64,000 nt of DNA. Origin: Sphagnum compactum. Taxonomy: Eukaryota; Bryophyta; Sphagnopsida; Sphagnales. The position numbers were made by a program, and so were the translations under genes. The notes under the pieces were generated by a model, which had not been told where the DNA came from, ran no database searches, and saw nothing but the letters and a program-made list of their open reading frames with translations. The stretch spans positions 11,625,495 through 11,689,494 of the forward strand of contig OZ234502.1 of the NCBI GenBank assembly GCA_965153455.1. The letters are read 5' to 3'. Positions 47,252-60,502 of this stretch are shown piece after piece. How positions within the stretch are numbered: the stretch's first letter is position 1; each line of letters opens with the position of its first letter.

Positions 47252-50200
47252 GTATGTGAAGTGGACACTAGCCAGCCACAAAATTTCTGCAAAACTGAGC
47301 AGCTGAGCCAATTTCTACAAAACTCTCAATTCATGAATTTCTTTTAGCAAGGGCTTCACAGAGCTGCAATAATTTATTAGTTCTTATCTAGAACAGTAAA
47401 ATTGAAACTTTACTCTCGAAAGATGTTCAAGCATTTATATTCCCAAAAACAGAGTCCTCTTGTTTTGAAGAGTGTCATTCCTCTAACCGGAAAGCTTATT
47501 TATGTGAAAAGTTCCCACAGATGTCCTTGTGTCCTACCAAATGATGAACTTTTAACTGACTCCAAAATCATGTGTTAATTGTGTAGTCTTGATGATACAG
47601 CATATATGACACATCAGTTCTATGGACTTGGGTAAAGCCATTACAGAAAGTTGAAATTCTGCATGTCAAAATTGTGATGAACTTAGTGAACCCAAAGACG
47701 GCAAGCAAATGCTTGTTGTCTTGGTCCTTGTAATCGTCATGGATGATTGTGGTAACGTTTTCACAATTGAAAATAGTAATCTTGATGAGTATTTGGAACA
47801 AATTAAAAAATATAAGACACCCAATCATATGTGTTTTAAAAGTGGTGGTAATGCACTCACATAATCAGACTATTTATGTCTTCAATATCCTTTAACAAAA
47901 GTTTTCAACATTTTACTAAACATGGAAAAAAAAATTCAACCTGGAGAAAATGAACAAAAGACAATGCAAAAGGTGACAAAATGAAATATGAACCCACATC
48001 TTCAAATGTAACCAAATTGTGTAAGAAATTAGATACATGTAAAGGTGGTCATGTGAAAATTAAATCGTTGCAAGATTGAAATTATGTAATTTTTTACATA
48101 GCTATGAGGGTTTATGTTATTTATTTCATAAACAAATTTTCACATATTTAATTTCTATTCATAAGAAGGAAGGTTGCGGATTAATTCTCTCACTGTTCAT
48201 TGACCCAGTCCCAAATCCCAAAAAACTTATGAAAACTATGTAAACGTACAAGAATCAACTTCCAAAAAACCTCCCAACCTCCCTTTCATGAACAAACACC
48301 ATGGTAACCTCAACTCCCAAGGTAACAACTTTCAGAAAACCTCCCAACCTCCTCTTCATGGACAAACACCCCGATAGTGACCCCCAACTCCAAACAACCC
48401 AACACAAGACCCTGGGCATCTTCCAAGACATTCACCTATTTTTTACATTCTTTCCACAACTCTTGCCCCCGATCCTTTATTATGCAGGTGTTATAAATAA
48501 GGAATCCAAGTAATCAAATGAAGTTTGTAAAAAATATGAAACATCTAGAATGAACTAAAATCAAACCTTGTCTCCTCCACTTGGTACATTGATTGTCTCA
48601 AGAGGACAACATAGAAAAATGGTATCCAATCAATCTTTATATTTGGGTAGCTATTTCTCAAACATGGTGTTCCAAAATGAATTTTCTAAATCATCACAAA
48701 TCCAAATCCACTATATGAGCCAATGCCAAAATTTCATAGAACTAACACCAACACCAAGAACTTGATTGACAATCTTTTCCCAATCTATAAAAGCAATAAT
48801 AACATTGCACCTAGAAAAGGGTACCCCAATAAGGATGTCAAAAGGAGGTCCTCCATATGTAACAACAATGGAAGAATCATGAACCCAAGGTATGGGAGAA
48901 CCTCTTGGCACACCACTAGACACAACACCAATAACACCAACTCCAGTATCAAAATGTTCTTCTCCAACAAAATCATTACAAACTTACAAAATCAAAAAAT
49001 GTATAAGGAAAACAAACAAAAAAAAAACAAGAAACGTAAGAAAGCAAATCACTTACTTCTTCATCCATTTACCTTAGTATTTTCATAGGCAACCTTCTCC
49101 TTGTTGAATGCCTCTTCAAAACTTCATATTTGACCGAATATGAACTCACCAAAAAAATCCATTGCATTGTTTTCTCATGTAAATGTTTGTCAATTTGGTT
49201 ACACCTATAAAAATAACAAACTACATTAGAAGAAATCCAGTGAAATGCAACCCATTTTTCTGCAACTATGTGCAACTAAAGTACGTTTACAACTACATGT
49301 GGTTGTTTCCATGACTATAGTTCAAGATTGGTTTGTTGTGGGACTATGATGCAACTAAGTCTGCAACTAACAATTTGCAATTACTAATTTTTCTTCCATC
49401 CTTCTAGGATGGTTTACATCCATGATCAAGCTTATAATTACCATTAGTCACATATGGCACCAATCTTAGTCGCACAGTTTCGTAGTCCATACCCATATAC
49501 ATATGTGTATTAAGGAAACATCCAAGGTCTATTTTGCTAGGTGTATTGAAGTTGCATCAAATATGTATTTATAATTAATTGGGAATATACGAGGCATGTA
49601 GTAAACGGATCACATCCAAATTTTTGAAGGGATCCATTTTGGGTTTATTTAAATGTTTGTTGTAATTGGTATTAGGACATATGTCAAGGGTATATCTGTC
49701 AAGGTGTTGAACCGCGGTCGTATCTGGAATGGGTTCTTTCAAGGTGACTAAGTTCTGAAATTGTTCATTCTTGGCCTTGCTACATCTAAGCACCGAAAAA
49801 TTGCAAGGTAGATGCTTGTGAAATATACACAACTATAATTTCAAAGACTCGTCATTCCTTTGCTACCATAAGGTTACATGACAAAGTGCATCATGGGGTG
49901 ATGTGCACCAAGAGTTCAAACACAAAAATAGCCATGCGTCAGCACCACAAAACTTGGACATTCACTTGAATAGAATGGACTTACCTTTTTATTATTATCA
50001 TTCCATTGAGTACATTGCATGTCTATAATAGGGGATCCATGCCCAATAATGTCCTATAGAGCTTTCACTCATGGCACCCACATGATGGCACACACATGAT
50101 GTAGGTAAATAGTCCAAGTTGTTAACTTCCATCAGCCTCCTTGTAAAATGCGAAACCAATCTAGTCTAAAAGAAAGGTGATATGTCCAACCAATTCACAT

Positions 50201-53128
50201 GGTATTTCCTCTTTCCTTGTGCACCATTTGAAAGTTGCAAGAACTAACAAATAATCCCCCAAGCCCATTGATGCACACAATACACCATTGCCATGTCACT
50301 TGTCCACTAATTCATGGAAGATCCAAAATCCACCCTATGTCAAATTGCAATGTAAGTTGTGAGATGCCCCATATATATAAAAGATCAAGTGGACGGACCA
50401 TGCAGGACCAAAGGATACACCCCTCACAATTGTACACCCATTAAACATAAATAAACATGGATTAAATACAAGAACAAAAATTTGCTAGATTGGGCAAAAC
50501 ATGTTATATTCCAACATTTTAATGCCACTTCATTGGAGTGAGATTTCAATTAAAAATGAATAAAGAAGTGGGAGAAAAACCAACTTACATCCACTAGATT
50601 GAAGATAAGGGCAACACATCTATAGTTAGGTCTAGAATGTAACAATAGCAATAATAGACTCCCCCAACCTTATGCAATTGGCACATGTATGCTCTCACAC
50701 ATATTATCTTACACTAAATCAATAGGTATTTATGTTATATAATTGTCTTCCCTTGTCACACAAAAGAGTATTGAATTATAGAGTTGGCCTTTACTGTCGA
50801 TTGGATTGGAATTTTCTAGATGTGAAAATGACAACAATGTTTTACAAAATGAGAGAACCTTTGCTTCCAATTCTCTTATAATTTTTGGAATTAAAAAACC
50901 CATTTATTTAAAAAACCTTCAAATAACTAATAGTTATCATGAAAGAACTGCATGTTTATAAAATATTATTTGACCAATCTTAAGTGGTTTGAAAACTACT
51001 ATGATATATCAAAATTAGTTATTAAATTTTTGATTTTTATATCAAGACTAGTTCTTTAATAGTTTGAAAACCATATATACATAGCCTTGAAAACGGATGG
51101 GTGTTTAGTGCCATTTATAATAATTGTCTAACATGAGTGTGAACCTCTTTAGTCACATGTAAATGATAGTTTGTTCAAGCTTCAAAACCTCAAACTTGAA
51201 ACCCTATTTAACGGCACCCCCTTTCACATGGTTGAACACCCTTGAGGCAGACATGAAACAAGATGGTGAAGTCCTTTTTTATAAAGAAATGTCATGTGGG
51301 CCATAACAAATTTTTCATTTTTCAATTCAAGTGTTGTCGACTAATAATTTACACATTGTTGAATGGGAGAAATGTCATGATTCTTGCATGGCTAGTTGCT
51401 TGGAGAGTTTGTAGTTTCCATGTCTCATGTGTCCGAGTCGACATTCTACATATAAGTTGTTGGGATGGTATGATGTGATGCATATGTTTTCAAACTTGTA
51501 ATCAACTAACCATTTCCACCCTTGGGACCCATGGATTAAATAATACTCAACAGTTAATAATGTTAATATATGGTTGTTCAAGTTTATAGGTAAATGAAAA
51601 TATACGAAATAGAAACCAATTTTTTTTTTGGCTAAAGTTACCAGTTGAACGAAAAAAACAACAAAAATCCAAAATAAATGTAATCTATGTATGGATTAAA
51701 ACATTATTTCATTTATTAATTGACCTTTGTAACAATAGGTCCATTCACACTCAATATGTGAATCTCTCCCAAAATTAAGATCGCATTTTTTTTCGAGTCC
51801 CTTCTATCTACCAAAATGAGATGTGAATGCAAGGATGAAGATCAATTGACTAGATGAATTCCATGTCTAATTATGCGCATTTGGGATGGAAGTCATATGA
51901 TCCAAGAGGAAAATTTCTTCTACTAGGTGAATGAAACAATCACATGAAATTTCATGGAATATCATTTAGAAATTTTCTTTATGCACAAATTGTTGAGTTA
52001 GAGTTTTAACATCCATTATAATTCATCAGATTCTAGTAATGAACACCATAAAATGTCCTCAATGACTTATAATGAATAACATCTCATCTTATTTCAATAT
52101 GATATACAAATCATGCCTGAATTTATATTATTCATGAAAGTTCATCCAAATTTCATTTACAAAATTCAATGACAAGGTTATTAGCTTCATGTCAATTAGT
52201 TCTTGTGTGAATCATGTAGGTTTAAAGGCTTCATGGTTGTTTAATGCCAACATATATAATGTCATTAGAGGTTGGGGATGGGGGGTAAACTAGTTAGTCA
52301 TGTCACAAGGGAACATGTAGTAGGCATGGTTTTATTTGAGGAATTTCTTTGTGTAGCCTAAATGATGTTCATCCATCTAGGAGGATGTAAAAAAGAAGGC
52401 AATCATCCCTAGCAAGCAGCCTTTTTGTTTTGTAGTGAATTGGTGGAAAATTGCACTAAAAATCCTTATTAGTTCATGTTGCCTAGTCATCATTCTCAAG
52501 CTGCTAACTCCACATGCATGACCAATGCAACATTGCCAAGTCCAAATTCACTTGTATGAGCTTCTTCGAGCTGCCCACAAATTTTTTTTTTAATTCATGG
52601 GCTGTCGAATGCGTAAATTGTTTCTGGTCTGCCCGTTCAGAATTCAAACCATCCTCTAAATTAATTTTGGACTTACTTAACTGGTGAGAGAGCAGCCCTG
52701 GTACCGGAAAAAGTTCATCAAAGAAGTATCATTTGTAATTTTTATTTTCATCCATGAAATGTAGTTCATTCACAATTATGCTTTTTGCATGAAAAATCAA
52801 TTACTTTCCCAGGTGGATTTGATAGCTAATAAAAGTCCCCAAAAAAAAAAAAAAAAAACAATTGATGAAAATTTGTCAAAAGGCCACAATAAACTAATTT
52901 ATTCTCACTTAATTTACAAGGCTTTCCATTACATAAGGGCATTGCTAAAATGCAAACCTACCTCTGCTTCCACCTCATCAAGGCCATTATTTCACCCTAG
53001 GTCCTTATTACCACACACTTTTCTTTTGAGGGTCCTTCATATGTTCATATCACTTACTTGGCTGCCATTGTTTTTGTTCTTGTTGAAATCGTCAACTCGT
53101 GATATGAATTAAGAGTAGTATCCTCAAA
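47252..53128. other. AT-rich intergenic, no gene
   Basis: The only local structure is a 70-bp-spaced duplication at about 48258-48371 (aaaacctcccaacctcc...tcatg.acaaacacc). A minus-strand protein-like stretch at about 48990-48570 (SSGVPRGSPIPWVHDSSIVV) is interrupted and unassigned. Nothing else is supported. Confidence 0.35.
48258..48371. repeat. short direct duplication
   Basis: Two copies of about 45 bp, spaced 70 bp, share aaaacctcccaacctcc and acaaacacc. Confidence 0.7.
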
Positions 53129-53320
53129 TTACCTTGGCCAATTTGACATTAATTATATAATTTTCAGAAATGTTGAAATTTTCAAAAATTATCTCTTCCG
53201 AATCACAAAATATTAGGAAGGAAAATATTGAACCTTTAAGGATATTTCATTTGTTGAAGGGAATATTTTTCAAAGTAATCAATTATTCAACAAACATGTA
53301 TTGAAATGGCCAAGGTACTA
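53129..53320. repeat. MITE family 1, copy 2
   Basis: The ends ttaccttggccaatttga and tgaaatggccaaggta are inverted. The order of internal landmarks (ttttcagaaatgttgaaa) matches copy 1 at 47044-47251. It lies about 0.5 kb upstream of the possible PPR leader. Confidence 0.7.
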
Positions 53321-53773
53321 CGATATAATTTTTAGCACAATAAAAAATTGGGCCAGATTTCTATATTTGGTTCAAGTAGGTAGCCAAAGGAAAATTTATT
53401 TTACATTAAAAATTACTTTCATATTTAGCTTGTAACCAAATTTGGCTAAATCTTGCTGTGGATCATCGCCACTTTGGCCCCACTGCACAACACAATCCGC
53501 CTACCAAACGCTAGAAAGAACACATTACTGACTAGTGCGAGCCATCCTTTTAGGGTGCCGGGGTTTTCGAGGGTTTTAAGGCCATTGCAAGCACAATGAT
53601 GACGTTCAATCTAGAACTGTCCCATCAAGAAATGCGTAGGTGGTGGAGGTGCGAGAGAGCTTGCATTTGGGTCGGATGCTCGAGAGGGAATTGCATGTGG
53701 GTCTACTTGGGATCATGCTCCTGGATTGTGAGGAGCGAGAAAAAGCAATTTCCGAGGGTTTTTTCATGCAGCA

Positions 53774-54020
53774 ATGCCTTTTTCATCATCAGCGCAGCTA
53801 TTGTCATGTGCAAGCTCTAACTCTCTTCTAGAATCCAAGGGCGGCAGCAGCTCCACCACCCCATGGACAAGAGGGAGTTCGACCGGGAGCAGCTTGCTGC
53901 TACGTGTCTGCGTGCACCCGCAATTCCGCTTTACCCATCAAAAACTTTTGCAGTACACCTCACTTCTTCCCAGAGCGCACCGCACAGAAACAGAGGCGGC
54001 ACTCAGAGATCTTTGCAATT
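53774..54020 (+). other. possible leader exon encoding a transit-type peptide
   Basis: From ATG 53774 the frame is Ser/Leu/Arg-rich and poor in acidic residues for about 80 codons, then meets a GTAAGC donor at 54021. PPR-DYW proteins need an organelle-targeting peptide and the downstream reading frame lacks an obvious one. However, I find no acceptor that joins it in frame to 54685 without passing the TGA at 54562, so the link is unproven. Confidence 0.25.
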
Positions 54021-54684
54021 GTAAGCCTTCATGCGTTGTTCCTCTCTCTCTGTCTAGTGCCTTCTTTTCATGGTTTGTTTGTTTGCTGAAAAATGGTGAC
54101 CTAATCTCTCTGGAAGCAAATCGAAAATTCGGACACATTCTATGCAAGACGCAGTACCTCATCTTGGCTCTATGTGATCAAACTACATGATTTGACAGGA
54201 AGTTGTTCAGCAGTCCCTGCAGGTCAGAGAGAGAAACTATGGCGGAAGTTTTTTTTGGATCCTTCGCAATGGTGGGATCACAGATCAGAGAAGGTAACGC
54301 AACATCAAACCTGTCAGAGTTCACATGTCAATGGTACCATAGCTCTTGTTGCTCTCGCTCTTGTTGCACTCTCTTGGTTGTCATCTTGCCTTGGTCTAAA
54401 CTCTGCAGAAATTCTATTTGGGTTCTTTGCTCTGGTGGGATAGTAGTAGCAGGTTGGAGAAGGTAGGTAAATGCAATTTGCATAGACAAAGTCAGTGCGG
54501 CTTTCTCTGTTCTTGTGATGTTATCTACACCTGGGATTGAAGAATACATGGCTGATCAGCTTGATCTGGATTCTGGTTGAAGACAAATGAAAGGTATCCG
54601 GATTTCAAACACAAGAAGACACAGGAAGCACTCTGGCTTGAGGACCAACGAAATCCACCGTGGGTGGCATCAGAGATAGCTGCA

Positions 54685-56544
54685 ATGGCACCAGGCACAG
54701 TGCAATTGAACATTTTTGCATGGAATCAGAAGCTCACAAAATATGTGAAGGATGGGCAGCCGGAGAAGGCAATACAGCTTTTCCAACAAATGCAACAAGA
54801 AGGAGTGACTCCTAACAAATTCACCTTTGTTCCGTTGATTAATGCATGTGCTGGTTTAGGAGCACTTGAAAGTGGCAGGCATGTTCATGAACAGCTCATT
54901 CAAAGTGGTTGTGAGTCTGATGTCTTTGTGGGCAGTAGCTTGGTGGACATGTATGCAAAATGTGGGAGCATCAAGGATGCTTGGAGTGTGTTCAACAAGA
55001 TGCCATTGCGAAATGTGGTCACTTGGAATGCCATGGTTTTGGGACACGTGAGATGCGGGCAAGGGCAGAAGGCACTCGAACTATTTCAACAAATGCAAGA
55101 GGAGGGTGTGCGACCGAACTCTGTTACTTTTGTGGGGGTGCTGAATGCATGTGCCAGCATGGTTGCGTATGAAGAGGGCAGGAGTGTTCATGAGCAAATT
55201 ATTCAAAGTGGTTGCGAGTCTGATGTCTTTGTTGGGAGTAGCTTGGTGGACATGTACACAAAATGTGGGAGCCTTGAGGATGCTCAGAGAGTGTTCAATA
55301 TAATGCCATCTCGAGATGTGGTCACTTGGAGTGCCATGATATTGGGACATGTGAAATGTGGGCAAGGGCAGAACGCACTGAAACTATTTCGGCAACTGCA
55401 ACAGGAAGGTGTGCAGCCAAACTCTGTTACTTTTGTAGCGGTGCTGAATGCATGTGCCAGTGTAGTTGCACTTGAAGAGGGCAGGAGTGTTCACAAGCAA
55501 ATCATTCAAAGTGGTTGTGAGTCTGATGTCTTTGTGGGAAGTAGCTTGGTGGACATGTATGCAAAATGTGGGAGCCTTGAGGATGCTTGGAGAGTGTTCC
55601 ACAAGATGCCATCTCGAGATGTGGCCACCTGGAATGCCATCCTTGGAGGATGTGCAATGCATGGGCACGGTAGGGAAGCTCTTAAACATTTTGAACAGAT
55701 GTGTGAAGAAGGTGTACAGCCAGATGATATCACTTTTGTTTGTCTTCTATCAGCTTGTAGCCATGCAGGTCTGGTGGATGAAGGCATGCGTTGTTATGCT
55801 GCAATGGTCACGGACTATATGATTTCTGCAAAATTGGAACATTACACCTGTATGGTTGACCTTCTTGGGCGTGCTGGCCATCTACAGGAGGCAGAGAATA
55901 TGGTCATGGCAATACCCTGTAAACCACAGGTGGCTGCTTGGATGGCTCTGCTCGGCACTTGTAGAATTCATGGTAATGTGGAGATGGCAGAACGTGTTGC
56001 CAAACAAATTCTTGAAATGGAGCCTGACAATGCTGCTGGTTATGTGCTGCTGTCAAACATCTATGCTGCTGCTGGCAACAGGCATCTCTGTGAGAATGTT
56101 GAACGGCAGAGAATGGAAAAAGGTGTGAAGAAACAGCCGGGTCGCACCTGGATTGAAGTGAATAATGAGGTGCATACTTTTGTAGTTGAGGATCGAGATC
56201 ACCCCCAGATGATTGAAATTCATGGAGAACTGCAGAGATTGTCAGGGCTCATGCATGATGCGGGGTATGTGCCTTGTACGAAATTCCTTCTACATGATGT
56301 GGAAGAAGAAGAGAAGGTATTTCATTTGTGCCACCATAGTGAGAAACTGGCTATTGCATTAGGGCTCATCAACACAGCTCCTGGTACTCCTCTTCGAATA
56401 AGAAAGAATCTGCGGGTTTGTGAAGATTGCCACACTTCCATAAAGTTCATTTCAAAAATAGTTGGGAGAACAATCATGGTGAGGGATGCCAATCGCTTCC
56501 ATCACTTTGAAGATGGTATTTGTTCTTGCATGGACTACTGGTGA
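54685..56544 (+). CDS. PPR protein, PLS class with DYW deaminase domain
   Basis: From ATG 54685 the frame runs 619 residues; an in-frame TGA at 54562 rules out a simple upstream extension. About twelve PPR motifs in P-L-S order precede the E region (PGRTWIEV box, about residues 470-520) and a complete DYW domain. The DYW domain has HSE (residues 551-553), CEDC (579-582), RFHHF, CSC and the C-terminal DYW (617-619); the usual CSCGDYW is CSCMDYW. DYW proteins bind single-stranded chloroplast or mitochondrial RNA and deaminate C to U. No organelle-targeting peptide is obvious at residue 1. The protein looks intact. Confidence 0.9.
   Translation: MAPGTVQLNIFAWNQKLTKYVKDGQPEKAIQLFQQMQQEGVTPNKFTFVPLINACAGLGALESGRHVHEQLIQSGCESDVFVGSSLVDMYAKCGSIKDAWSVFNKMPLRNVVTWNAMVLGHVRCGQGQKALELFQQMQEEGVRPNSVTFVGVLNACASMVAYEEGRSVHEQIIQSGCESDVFVGSSLVDMYTKCGSLEDAQRVFNIMPSRDVVTWSAMILGHVKCGQGQNALKLFRQLQQEGVQPNSVTFVAVLNACASVVALEEGRSVHKQIIQSGCESDVFVGSSLVDMYAKCGSLEDAWRVFHKMPSRDVATWNAILGGCAMHGHGREALKHFEQMCEEGVQPDDITFVCLLSACSHAGLVDEGMRCYAAMVTDYMISAKLEHYTCMVDLLGRAGHLQEAENMVMAIPCKPQVAAWMALLGTCRIHGNVEMAERVAKQILEMEPDNAAGYVLLSNIYAAAGNRHLCENVERQRMEKGVKKQPGRTWIEVNNEVHTFVVEDRDHPQMIEIHGELQRLSGLMHDAGYVPCTKFLLHDVEEEEKVFHLCHHSEKLAIALGLINTAPGTPLRIRKNLRVCEDCHTSIKFISKIVGRTIMVRDANRFHHFEDGICSCMDYW
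54733..55641 (+). repeat. 303-bp coding repeats within the PPR gene
   Basis: The GATGTCTTTGTGG landmark (start of the S motif) recurs at 54919, 55222 and 55525, exactly 303 bp (101 residues) apart. Each unit is one P-L-S triplet. The copies are very similar in nucleotide sequence. Confidence 0.9.
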
Positions 56545-58353
56545 TGCCAGTAATCTGTCTGGTCAATCACAATATTAAGTTCATTTTGTTTACAGTAGCA
56601 TGTCTACTGGTATTGTAACACAGTCAAAGTTCAACATCATTATCAGATGTGGTACCAATGAAAAGGCGGCCGTGGAGTGGTGTCCTTGGAGTTTTGGTTT
56701 CATGCCTCTGCCATTTGTAGCACTGAAGTCTGGTGCCGCCCCTTTTTGTTTATGGAGTTATTTTGCAAACTGAGTGGATGTTAATGTATATCAGAGTGCG
56801 TGTAGATAAGTATACAATACTCTGCTACAAATTTCAGGCAAGACATTTTACAAAACTTGCATCCTGAATCTCTGTCGCATTCCCACAATCTGGAGACTCA
56901 GTCATCATGTTTCGCTAGCACCCAAACATGTACAAAAAGACCCACTTTTCATACTAACTGTGAATTTCTCAGTACGGAAAAAACCAGTGAAATTTTTCCT
57001 GTGTTAGTTTAGGTCGATTTCCAGACATAACCTTCTGTTTCAACACATAAAATCCTGTTCAATGGTCAACAGGACCTTACAAATTTTGTACGCATCCTGT
57101 TTTCGAAAATTTCTCAAAAACCGCACCAGTTTCTTTGCACAAGTGAAGGGTCTGCTTTTAGACCCCATACACTATATTTAATAATTGAGCCCTGAATAAA
57201 ATTTGATAATAACTATAATTGATATGTGATATCTAACAATATTATAATAGCAACCAATCAGCAAGACCTCCAGAAAAGACGACAAAACAAAACTTAGGCA
57301 CAATTTGAACAACAGCAACAATCATATGCATGTTCATGAACCGCAGACCACAACATTCCCAATGACTTCATCAGCTGCTAGCAGTTGGTGGAAGTTGATG
57401 TCAAACATTAACCAATGTATTGAGTTTCTATCACAAGACTGGCAGCAATGGTAAAACTCAGTCATGCCTAAAAAAACCTGAAAGAGAAGGACAAGCCCTG
57501 AAAAACTCTAGAAGAAACAAGGGAAGACAAAAAAGAAAGACAAAGAAAAAGAAAGAGTAAGAAAGAATAAGACAGATAACTACAAACAGAAGGTCAAGTT
57601 AGAGGACAAAGTGGGCTTGGAAAAAGCTCCCCAGTTATGACTGAGAAGACCTGGAAATAATCTTTCCAAAGATTTCAAAAGGCAGAAATATGCCAACAGA
57701 AATCTTTCTTTGTTAAGCAAAGATCTGGTCTCATTCAAAAGCAGCTTTGAAGAGTAACCAAGTTCTCTTCAGCAGACAAACCAACTTATTTGAACAGCCT
57801 AACTTTCTCCTACCATAACTGCATTTTTGGAAGCTATTTACAGCAGACATGCATGCTTAGAGCTCAAGAATGCATACAAGAAGGTTAAATTCTGTGCCCG
57901 TAAAATTGATCTCCTGGAAACAAAGGGCTCAATGTTTACAGGTTTCGAGATTTAGGTACCTGGGTCAATACTTCTTCCGCCAACTTCATTTCAGAAGGTG
58001 AGCTCTAGAGATCAAACAAAAAGGGCTTCCAAGTGCCTATGGAATTGCCACAAGTTCATGACATCCAAACCCTGACTGTTTTCTTTGCACATCAGTGCCT
58101 CATTCAAAGATGATGATTGAGAAGATCATGTGATAAACCAGCTCACTATCCATCATGAACTTGATATCTGTAACCAGTTCACTCTATGTGGGGATAGGTA
58201 ATGTACACTCTACTGAACTGCGCTTTCAAGTTGGCAGGGGTAAAGCTCACAGAATTGCTTGAGTTGAGGACTGTTTCTTTGCACCTGTGCTTGCATCAAG
58301 TTTTCTAGAGATCAGTGTTGCTATTTAAATATGCAAAATAAGTTATTGTGCAT
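56545..58353. other. intergenic space between convergent genes
   Basis: It contains the 3' ends of the PPR gene (plus) and the C2 gene (minus). No gene or repeat is recognised. Confidence 0.4.
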
Positions 58354-60099
58354 TTAACCAAAATACGGATAAAACTGGTCCAGGAAGGGTTTGGAAGGCA
58401 TTTGCTGTGACAATCGAGGATATTGTGGCTCAGAATCAGATAAATCTACTTTGCTCTGACAGTTTTCTTCGAATTGATTAATATGTGGTTGTTGATAAAT
58501 GCCTGATGTGCTGCTCATGGAAGAGACACACGGTAGCCCCCAGACAGGGGCAGTAGCTTGATAATATCCCCTTGCTGGCGAAGGGCAGCTGAACATGGTG
58601 GCAGTAGGAGCCTGCACAAGAAAGTGGGATGTTGGTTCTCAGTCATATTTCCATGTACTGGTCAATATCATACAAGTTGAGATACCACCTAGCTGCTACC
58701 GTATCAGGAGCAAGAACAAATTAGGCTTAGAATGAACCTTTTTTGCAAGACTTACATAGGAGTTAGGAACCACTAAATATGTTGTCAAGATCTCCACTTC
58801 TTCATTATGATGCTTGCCGCTGGCTGTCACCAATGGCAGATTCCTTGGTTGTGGAATACCTTCCACCATACAAAGCTCTGATACTGTCAACCTGTGCGAA
58901 AGATCACACAGTTTTCAACTGTCCATGAGGTTTTCTCTTCTGAGGCATGACACAAAGGAATCTCAATCGATCTTCCATTCAGCCCAAAAAGAAAGTTGCA
59001 GGTGTCAAGGATGATCCAGCTTTCACTTACACTACGCTTCCAATGAGTTTGGACCCATCTTTAAAGATATCAATCTTGACAGGAGTGTCATCACTGCATC
59101 CACTGATATCAAGAGTGAATATCTCTTGTTCCCAAACAGGATTACTCCCCATATCTGCCATGACACAGATCCAACACAGGCATAATGAAATCTGGCTCGC
59201 TGTTTCCAGCTTGAACAAAAACTCTAGGATATGGACCTTCCAATTTTTGCAAGCATCATTGAAATGAGATCATGAACTTGGCACATAAGCTGCTTCACAG
59301 ACAAATTTCCTCTACCACAATTACCCTTTGAGTGGACAAATCTAAGAGGTGATGTTGTCAAACTGCATGTTACCAAGGAATCTGAATCTAAACACCCAGT
59401 ACTTGGATCAAAAGCAGTAGAAACTTCAGCAGATAAAGCTGTTACACAAACTTTGCAACACCAACAATCTTGAGTACTTGATGCAAGGGGACAGAGGTAG
59501 TAACAGTGGAACATCCTAGGGTTAGAAACCATATGACCAGAAATTTGTAATTATACCAATTCTTTTCAACTGGAGCTAGGGTGTGTACAGTGGGTTTATG
59601 AAACTCATCCTGATCTTCACACAATCTAAAAGATATTATGGCAACAGCAAAGGAAGATTCAGTGAGAAAGCCTCCAACTGGTTGCAACTCTAGAGTATCC
59701 TTCCGCAAGGGGGAAGTAGAGGTAGCTGAGAAATCAGCAGAGAAACGCTCATGATTGTGTGCTCACCTATAATCGTTTTGGTTGTGTGACTGAGAGCTTG
59801 GAACCTCATAACTGCATGAATCTTGGTCTTCCCTCCTGCACAAGGCACATGATGGAATACAACATTAGCAACCACGTACTAGCACGTCCCCGAAATGTAA
59901 CCTTGCACACAAGAAACTCAAAGCACAAGTATTTGCAGAAGCGTTTTTCCAACACTTGCAATAACTAGTCGGTAATTTAGACCAAAGCAAACCAACCCAA
60001 TTTCCAATTATTACCTAGGATTTTGGAGGCTCTAAGGTTCTTGGCTTTCTTCAGCTCCACGATACATTTTCCGTGATGGCTATTATTAGGACTCCCCAT
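58354..60099 (-). CDS. C2-domain protein, five exons
   Basis: Minus-strand exons by frame and splice sites are 60099-60015, 59835-59767, 59154-59031, 58891-58756 and 58611-58354, 672 bp in total, 223 residues. The start ATG begins MGSPNN. Residues about 10-90 read as one C2 domain: KCIVELKKAKNLRASKI, AVMRFQALSHTTKTI, SNPVWEQEIFTLDISG, VKIDIFKDGSKLIGSV. Residues 1-28, 29-51 and 52-93 come from exons 1-3. The rest is low in predicted structure and Gln/Ser/Tyr-rich, ending FYPYFG. Plant small C2 proteins bind phospholipids, often with Ca2+, at membranes. Asp ligands are few here (the DP of loop 1 is absent), so Ca2+ binding is doubtful. Confidence 0.75.
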
Positions 60100-60466
60100 G
60101 ATGTCTTCAACTTGACCAAAAGTCCGAGCTCCGGAGGACGGCAGTCTCACTTGGATTAAACCCAATATCTACACAGACTACAACAGATCTTCAATCAAAT
60201 CCCACACAACCAACACCAACCCACCCCCCCGCCCCCCCTCGCATGTAAATCCAAATCCAAATCGACCCCCAAAATGGACCTCAGTTCTAATCCATCAAAA
60301 ACCCCCACACAATGGGATCAAAACTCCCACACAAGCCTTTCTTGTGCGAAGCTCAAATACTTCTGCAACAGAATTTTGTGATGGGTACGTGTACTCGGTG
60401 GTGGTGGTGGATGCACCGTATACTGGGAAATTTCGAGGCCAGAAAGGAAAGGAAAGAGAGAGAGAG

Positions 60467-60502
<36 letters not shown>

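Noticed and set aside
55081-55822. Minus and alternative plus frames inside the PPR gene
   Set aside because: Repeated shadows produced by the 303-bp coding repeats.
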